This document shows positions 53,201-62,200 of a stretch of DNA of 64,000 bases, in pieces (within the stretch, counting starts at the first letter, position 1; every line of letters begins with the position of its first letter). The stretch comes from Bemisia tabaci (lineage: Eukaryota; Arthropoda; Insecta; Hemiptera; Aleyrodidae). The notes beneath the pieces were generated by a model that saw only the letters and a list, made by a program, of their open reading frames with translations, was not told the origin of the DNA and made no database searches. The translations under genes were made by a program, and so were the position numbers. The stretch is from positions 4,402,001 through 4,466,000 of the forward strand of contig NC_092800.1 in the NCBI RefSeq assembly GCF_918797505.1, in the 5' to 3' direction.

Positions 53201-56200
53201 GCACACCAGCGCAATCTCTTGAGTGGCCACAAACTAAAACGCATAGCGTCACCAAACTGACATAATATTGAGTTACACGCTTCAAGTCTCAAATTAAATT
53301 GAATAATATAGTTTTCTGGTGTTTCAATGCATATTATATCAAACAATATACATTCAAGACTTAAAAAAAAAAATTAGACAAAGCTCGCAAAAGGTCTTGG
53401 TTTATTTATATAACGATTTGATACATTGGTTACCTCCAAGTTACATGTCACAAAACTGACATTTTCACTGTTTAGCACGTTGAAAAAAAGGTTTAGAGTT
53501 ATTCAAATCTTCTGAGAAATTTTTTTGTGGTTGGTGTGACCTGCTTCTACGCCAAAAACCAAACATCGTAAGAAAATATTATGATTGAAAGTTTTGAGCA
53601 ACCAGTTACACGTCTTTCCCATATTTTCTCCCATTAGCTGAAATCCACCCTGAAGCTTAAATATTGAGTAAAAAATGTACCCTGTTGTTAGATTTTGTCA
53701 TAAAATACATTTATTGCGAAGGGATTTTACAGGAAACCACTACATCTACACAGATTGTCCAGAAAGTGTTAGGTTTGGCGCTGTTATGTAAAAACTTTTA
53801 AAGCGCTAGACCTGATCTTAGTTTTATCAGAAAGATCAAGTGGATTTTCATCATTCCAGACAAGACCATCTTATTTGATTAAGAATTCACAAGTTTTAGG
53901 GAATTATCATAGAAAAAAATTTAGACCTCCTGAAGGTTTCTAGTTAATATTTTCTCTGGCCAAAGCATCTTGAGAAAGTTCACAGCCCAAGAAAGTGCTT
54001 CGCAGTCATAACTTTGAAGAGAAGAAATAAAAACTGAAGCTCTGAAATACTTTACGTCAATGGGACAAGGAGATTTTAAGAATACCCCTATATTCAAATG
54101 ACGGAATGCGTTAGGCTTAATTTTACTTTAATTTACGTTGTAAAATACAAGGGAGATCTAGGGGACTTAGAGGAAAATGAGAACTCAGCTTGAACATGGT
54201 CTTTTCAGCGTTAGATGAACAGTCACTAAAAACCGCACGGGAACCAACTTTTTCCCCTAAAATCTGTCATAATTCCATTAATTTTTTTTTTCTCTCTTTA
54301 AATTGATTGTCCTACTCAGTAGTAACACACTTGATCTTTTGAATGAAGTCAAGATCAGGTCCAAAGTATAATTAGTTTTGCTCTTGTAGATTGTATCTCT
54401 ACTTTTCTGCCACTTAAGTTATTTTAACAATTTCTCTTTGTTTTACAGAATAACTCAGGCAGTCAATCTGGCGGAGGATATCAGAACCAGTCCTCATACA
54501 ATAGTGGTAACTCTTCAAGTTTAACTGGGAACTCAAGTAGCTACGGTGGATCATACCCTACAACTTACAATAGTAGCTCATCTGCATCCCAGCAAAACCA
54601 TAAGATCTCATCCTCTTCCCTAACTTCCTCATCCGCTTCTAAAGAATCTCAGGTCAAAGTAAGTGTAAATTTTCTCTTCAACTTTTTCTTACAATTTACT
54701 ACTCCTTGATTTCAGTGATTTTTTTTGTCTATGGCTTCGGAAGGACATGTAATTTTTAGTAGTTTTAAAACCTTACGTTTGCCTATAATCTCATTGACTT
54801 GAAATTTTTGAGCTACAGTGTAAAGTTGGTGATAAAATTTATCAAAAAAATTATTATAAAATATTGTATAATTAGAAACGCCTGCCAAAGCACAGGAAAA
54901 GTTTAATTCAAAATGAGGATGATTTTCACCCTCATACTTAACAGAGGAAAGATTTTACCTCTTTGAAGCATGTTGCCATTCTTTGAGTGTATTCAACGCA
55001 ATGGTTTTTTTAATGGGCCTATTGCAAGGTGCGGGGATTTGCAAATTGATGCCTGATTCCTATGGCAAATTTCACGAAAAGAACGATGGCACTACTAAAA
55101 AAACTTGAAATGACCTCTCAAACTCAAAATAAGCTGTTTTTGGAACCGACCCATTTTGACGTCTTTTTGATGCGGTAACGGATCCGCCATACTTGTGACA
55201 TTAAATGGTTCGACAGACCTGGTCTTACAATGTATTTTCCCATACGGAATTGGCAGCCACTTTTCAAATGCAAATATCAAGTCAATCTATGATTTTTTGA
55301 ACTAAATGGAATTCAGAAATGGATTCCTCGTACGTTTAAATGGTTAGAACCTTCATCAGATAAATAAGAACGGACAGGATAAACCCTATTTTTAAGGAAG
55401 ACTGTATTCAATGGGTGTTTGTTTACATCTGCTTATTGATAACAGACATGGACATTAGCTCAATATTTAGCCATTTTCATGAGTTTTTACTTTTTTGTCA
55501 CTATATGGAGGTAAGTTTCATTTGTAAATCAATTGTTTAGTGTCTTAGGGTCATGTTAAAAGCTGTAACACTACACATTGTTACTTATTAATTCAGAACA
55601 CTTTCCGGCAGTCCAACGCCCAAACCTGGATGTTGCGAGTCAGTTGTTATTTCTTAATATTTCACCCTTCAATGTTTCACTGAAGACACCAAAATGATAG
55701 TATCAATCATTGATAATAAAAAAAACTTACCTTTGACAATGCTGATGAGATGAGGAGACCGGTATGTTTTAGATGGAGGCAAGAAAAGTAGACGTAGAAT
55801 CCTTGTGCGGTTACCAGACTTATCGATAAATTTTTCTGTATAGTGTTACATTAAAAACACACAGGATTTTAAAATAACGATAAGTTTATAAAACGTGGAA
55901 ACGTTCTGAATGATATTGAATCGTCGTTGAAGAGTTAAGAATGATCTACACGCATTGAGAGAACATCCTTGGTTTGAGCATTGGGCTGCCGGAGTGTGTT
56001 CTGAATTAATAAGTAACAGTGTGCACCGTTACAGCTTTTAGCATGATCCTAAGGCACTAAACAATTGATTTACAAATGAAACTTACCTCCAAATAGTGAC
56101 AAAAAAGTAAAAACTCATGAAATGGCTAAATATTGAGCTAATGTCCATGCACCTGTTATCACTAAGCAGATATAAACAATCGCCCATTGAATACAGTCTT

Positions 56201-59200
56201 CCTTAAAATAGTGTTTATCCTGTCGGTTCTTATTTATCTAATGAAGGTTCTAATCATTTAAACGTGCGAGGAATCCATTTCTGAATTCCATTTTGTTCAA
56301 AAAATCATAGATTGACTTGATATTTGCATTTGAAAAGCGGCTGCCAATTCCTTATGGAAAAATACATTGTAAGTGATGAAAAGACCAGGTTTGTCGAACC
56401 ATTTCACTTCACAAGTATGGCGGATCCGTTACCGCATCAAAAAGACCGTTTTGAAAATCCGAATTTTGAGGCGTTTTTAAGTTGATTTTTTGGGGGTTTC
56501 CGGTGATCGAACAACTCCTGGAAAATTCCTGTGACATCAAGAGCCTTAGTTCTTTTGATTAAAGCAATAAAAAAAAATTGGTGCAACAGGCCCATAACAT
56601 ATTATCTCGATATACTTCCAAAGCACTAAGTCTCGCTTAAAAACTGAGATGCCTGCTGAGGTGCCAAATTCTAGATTTTTTTTCGAACAAACAGCAACCT
56701 TGGAAAATAACAAATTGCAACGAATGGCTTTAAGAATCAGTGCTTTTGAGAATCAAAGTCTTGTCCTGACCTCACAACAGATCAGTCGATGTCTGGTCAG
56801 GTTAACACCCCGTAGCAATGATTCCAAACCCCAGGATAGCCTGTTTTCTCAATAAGCTTTACCCTCAAATCAGAATTTAGAAGAATGAAAAAAAGAAAAT
56901 TGCGAGTCATTAGCGTAAGTGATTGCTGCTTTAATTTTTCTCCCCCAGAAAATTGCCTGTGGCAAACCATGGAAATCCATTTTGCTTGAATTTATTTTTT
57001 TAGGTGTTTTGATATCACTCATGTTTTCTAGACCAGATATCCCATAAGAAAATCGTTTTGAAAATATCCCACCTCATATAGGTTTTATTAACTTGATTTT
57101 ATCTTTTTTCAGTACGACACTGGCAGCACTGCTATTACAACAGCTGCCCCAGCTCTATCCTCCTTATCTCAAACTACTATTTCTTCAACGAAAGCTTCCT
57201 CCACTTCAACTGGTAAGTTTTCCAAACCAATCGTATCGTTTAAATATCCCGAATGGCAGGTAGAATTAAATTTTACTATCATGTGTCTATTGATCAAATC
57301 GGTACGAAGTGAGAATTCTGACATCATCATAATTAAAATTTCTGATCATGGCAGCTTTTTCATAAAAGGATTAAGTATTTTGACTTGAAAATCTGAATCT
57401 ATACTTATCAAGTAAAAGCCAACCTCCGCTATGTATGATTTTCTGCAAGCATCAAGACAGTGTAGACCACAAGTCTGAAAAAATAGAAACTGGCAGGAAA
57501 TTTCATCAGACCAGAAAAATCAGGGAAAAGCCAAGGAAGTCTATAATCAAGACTAGAAATTTGAAAATATTGAACAAATCTGGAAAAATTTCAGTGCTAA
57601 GCACAATCAAACTGAGTCTTTCTGTGGTTTGGGGTTCAATGCGTTGAGTTACACTAAATAGTGAAGAAGAGGAACGATCTCCAGTGAAGAATTGAAATGT
57701 TAGTCAGTTTTGAATAATTGAATCGATAGAGTTCACAGGTTTTTGTCATTTGTCTAAAATTAGCGCCAAACATTTTTAATTTTCAGTTTGATAGGTAAAA
57801 ATTGTTGATGTGAAATGTGAGGAAACTTTAATTATATTGGTCAGGAAAACCTAGAAAGGTCTGGGAATTTTCTCCTGCCAAGCCTGTAGACAACATGTAG
57901 GAGTAGAACTCAAGTTATACAAAGGCTGTTCAAAAAGTACGTAGACTGAAGCTGTAACTTAAAAACCAATGTATGTAGATAGCTGTTCTTGGTCTCATTT
58001 TAAAGATCAACTCATTATCTATCGATTGAAATCAAGATCAACTCATTTAGTCAAAAATTGAGAAAGTTATGCAAGTTTAAACTTTGAAAATAGGTTTTAC
58101 CCCTATGGTTTTTATTGAATATTTTCGCTTGCCAAAAGTTGTCACTTGAAATACGTTTTGATACATCATTTTACCAGAAACACTTGGCAACCATGAATAA
58201 CACACTGTGTAAATACTTTTCCGTAATCGTCGACCGACTAGGGTACATACGGATCCAAAGGGCAAGAAGCCCGATCGGCTAGACTTACCCCCGTAAACTT
58301 GAGAAGTTTCCTCAGTCGGTGACAAGTCACAGGTGCGCCTGGGTTTATCGCAGTCTCTTAGTGATTTTTGTTGCAATTTGCTCTAATTTTTATGCAGTCG
58401 ATTTGGAAAAACATAAGGAAGTTGAAAAAGAACAACACTTTGTCATTCGTTATTGTGTTCGACGTGGATTATCAGCAACGGACATGCTGAATGAGATGAA
58501 AGACGTGTACGGAGATGAGTGTTGGTGTCGGGCCGCAATTTTCCGTTGGCATAAAAAAATTGAAGATGGTTGGAAGTCTGCTGAAGTTCTCCCAAAGTCT
58601 GGTCGGCCTTTGAAAAGTGTTTACACAGTGTGCTATTCATGGTTGCCAAGTGTTTCTGGTAAAATGATGTATCAAAACGTATTTCAAGTGACAACTTTTG
58701 GCAAGCGAAAATTTTCAATAAAAACCGTAGGGCTAAAACCTACTTTCAAAGTTTAAACTTGCATAACTTTTTCAATTTTTGACCAAATGAGTTGATCTTG
58801 GTCTCAATCGATAGATAATGAGTTGATCTTTAAAATGAAACCAAGAACAGCTATCTACATACATTGGTTTTTAAGTTACAGCTTCAGTCTACACACTTTT
58901 TTAACAGCCTTTGTATTTTAAGAAGGGGTACCTACTTCTATTTAGTACAATGAAAATAACAGGAGTGAAGTGTCAGATCCTGTTTCAGATCCTGTTTCAT
59001 GCGGTTATATGAAGAGAGATTGATAAATCGAAATGTTTTTATTCCTGTAGAAGCATTCAGTAAAATGAAAATTGTGTGGTGAAAATGAATGAAAATCATT
59101 CCCTCTTTTTTATTTTTGCAGGTGCTAAAAGTGGGATCGTCCCTAGTCTCCCGCCTGGTGTACCACCTCAGATGGTGGGCACGCCGTACACTATCATGAG

Positions 59201-62200
59201 TCAAGGCAATGTTCCTGCGTATTTCCAACAACCCATATACAGTTACGAAGATCTTCACATGATTCCTCAAAGACTGCCGGCAGTGCCTACCGGGTACTAT
59301 GATATCTCCGCCACGAGCTACCCGGCTCCCACTAGTCTAGCTGCAGGCCGCGAAGGAATACCAAATGTAGCATATTCCATGTCGGATGCCAGGTTTACGA
59401 GGACAGACAATAATGCCTCCCCAGTTTCCTCCACGATTAGTCAACAAAATGCTTCGCAAGCGCATCAGCAGCCGTTGATGAACCCAGCTTTCCAGCCGAG
59501 CTATGCAACATATTATATCAGTCCTAACTTCGTGCAACCAAATTTGTATGGACCACCTGGAGCTCTGTATCCCGTAAGTGAATATTGATTCAGTTTTTAT
59601 TATAAACTCTGCTTTCAGTGCTTTGGTTTTAACCCATTGACTGATTAATTAATTTTGGGTTTACACGCCCAGAATGAATATTTGATTTTTGCCCTGATTT
59701 GCTAATTTCACATTTACCCTATAAAATCAGATTTTTGGGGCTTGTAGAGCCACTAACTCAAAAAAATTTAATTGGTTACTTATTACTGGAGAGAGAGAGA
59801 GACACACAATAGCCCGAATGCAGACAATAATAAAAACACACTAAAATACAAAAAACAAATGGGTATAAAAGGCTAGAGGAGAAGTCTCCTCTAGCCTTGT
59901 ATACCCATTTGTTTTTTGTATTTTAGTGTGTTTTTATTGTCTTATTACTAGACTATAAAGAGAGAAAAATTGCGTGGTTGATGAATATGACTTCCATTTT
60001 TATACATCTGTGTTGTTGAAGTCTGTGAGGAAAAATTGAAAAAAAAAACACATGGAAAATTAGGGAAAATCATGTATTTTTGACAAAAAAACAGCATGCA
60101 ACAAGAGAAAAGGGTTTGCAAACCCAAGAGAAAACGCAGATTACTTATATTATAAGATAGAGTGCAAAAAATAAAGCAGCAACCAGTGCAAAACAAATAA
60201 AATAGAAAGCGTAAACTCAAAGAAAAACTAGAAAATTCCTAGCAAAAATAAAAATGAGGGTTATTTTCTAAACTTGAAATTTATCGTATAATCGGAGAAA
60301 TAATGGACCAGATCGGGAAAATATGGGAACTTTTTGTCACTGTGTTCACATGAGTCGATATATGTGGCGCTCTCTATCGGGAGACATCCAAAACAACGCA
60401 AATAATGTTGCCAAGTCTCAGGACGAGTGGGACTCGTCGCTTCAGATCCGGCCCGGCGCAGCGCGGACAAGTCCCACTCGTCGCTTTCAGTCAATGGGTT
60501 AATGTAGTTATTTTGATTATTGACGAGAAGTTTTTTGAAGAAAGAGCCCATACTGAATAATGTGGTTTTGAGAAAAACGTGCTACAATATTTCAATATTT
60601 CTTTTGAGATGCTGAGAGTAACTTTAGTAGAAATCTCATTTTATTAATAAAAGTTCGACTAATCCATGATGTAAGTTAAGTCGGGTTGTTGTGATAACAG
60701 TAGAATTGCAACTTTTTCTGCTGAATTTTTTATTATAAATCATGTCAGCTATTTCATTTACATTTCTTGTCAATTTAGTTCTCTATCTCAGGAATTAATT
60801 GTAGTTCCATGTTGATAAAATTTACAATATATTTTATTCTTCATTGTTTTCCACTAGTCAAGCGTTCAGATTGTGTTTCAATACAGATTTCTCGAGTTTA
60901 CATCCACATTTATTGCTTCTTTTGTCTTAGATAACGCCAACAGCTGCATCAGCGGGAGGTCATAGCGCAGGAACAAGTGGCCAGTACGGCAAAGGACCTG
61001 GTGCATATGGTACTGCTGCTGGTTATGGAACTGGTTATGATGCGAACGGATTGAGCGGTCAGACCGGTAGTGATTACAAAGGCAGTGGAGTCTATGCCAA
61101 TTCCCAGTCGCAGAGTGGAAAAGGTGTAGCAACGACAAATAATCCCACCCAAACAACCTCAGCAACAGCGTCAGATCTAGGAACCGCGAACATGTATTCT
61201 AAGTCAGCGCATTCTACACTTGCCAAAGTAAATGTAAGTAATTACCCCCATTCTGAGTAATTCAGCATATTATTTCCCCAGTACTGTGATCACTGTGGCT
61301 ATTTTTCACAAAAGTACTCTCTCTGTATAATAGGTGAGCAATAGACCAGAAAATTGTTCGATTTAGAGAAAGGAGGGGTTGCGATTTGGGCTGAAATTGG
61401 CCCCTCCACGGAATTGAATAATTTTTGGATATTTGGCAGTTGACGGTGCATATATGGCGGAAATAATCGAGTTTTGCCGATACTCACGTTTTTTGGCTGC
61501 AAAACAGGGGCCTAAACATGGCTCTGTGGCCGAAAATAGCTGAAATTTCGCGTTTTCCGCGGTTCTACTTCAGATTTCGACCTAGGCCCAAAGGCGACGG
61601 GTGATGAGCTTCGAATATGGTGTCTGGGACACCTAGACACGTATCATACTTGAATATGATCAACCGTCGCCTTTGGGCCCAACTTCAAAATCAAACTTTT
61701 CCAACTTTCCAACAAAGCAACTTTCTCTGACTTCCTGAGGCCATGATAGGCATTGTAGAGTTACATTTGGTGAAAGCTGCATTCAGTCAAAAAGAACCTA
61801 TCTTGAAGTTCCTATCATCAGATATCACTCACCTGTGATAGTCATCAAATACAAACCTGTATGCTGTTTAATTACAGTGAGCTTTTCATAAAGGTAACAT
61901 TACCAAGCACTGGAGAGCTCAAGCAAGCGATCAAAGAATCTGGAGTTGACAAGTTAACCTCTACGTGAAATAGTACAAAACTCAGTTTTCACAGTCATTC
62001 AAGCGACTTGTGACAGACAATATAGCAAGAAGATATGAATCCATTCTCTGTATTCGAAGGCAAGTTCTGGGTTCAGTCCAGAACCTGAATTGAGCGTTGG
62101 ACAAACAGGACTTTTCAACTATTTCGGACTAAAAAGTTGGAAAAGTTCGATTTTGAAGTTGGGCCCAAAGGCGACGGTTGATCATATTCAAGTACGTTAT

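Noticed and set aside
56649..56855. Short open frame in intron 12 as an alternative exon
   Set aside because: No acceptor/donor pair in phase and no family-like composition.
59823..59941. Canonical microRNA precursor
   Set aside because: The stem is too long and too perfect, lacks a loop, and sits inside a transposon.
60261..60551. 96-codon minus-strand open frame
   Set aside because: It crosses the right end of the piggyBac-like element and has no transposase motif.
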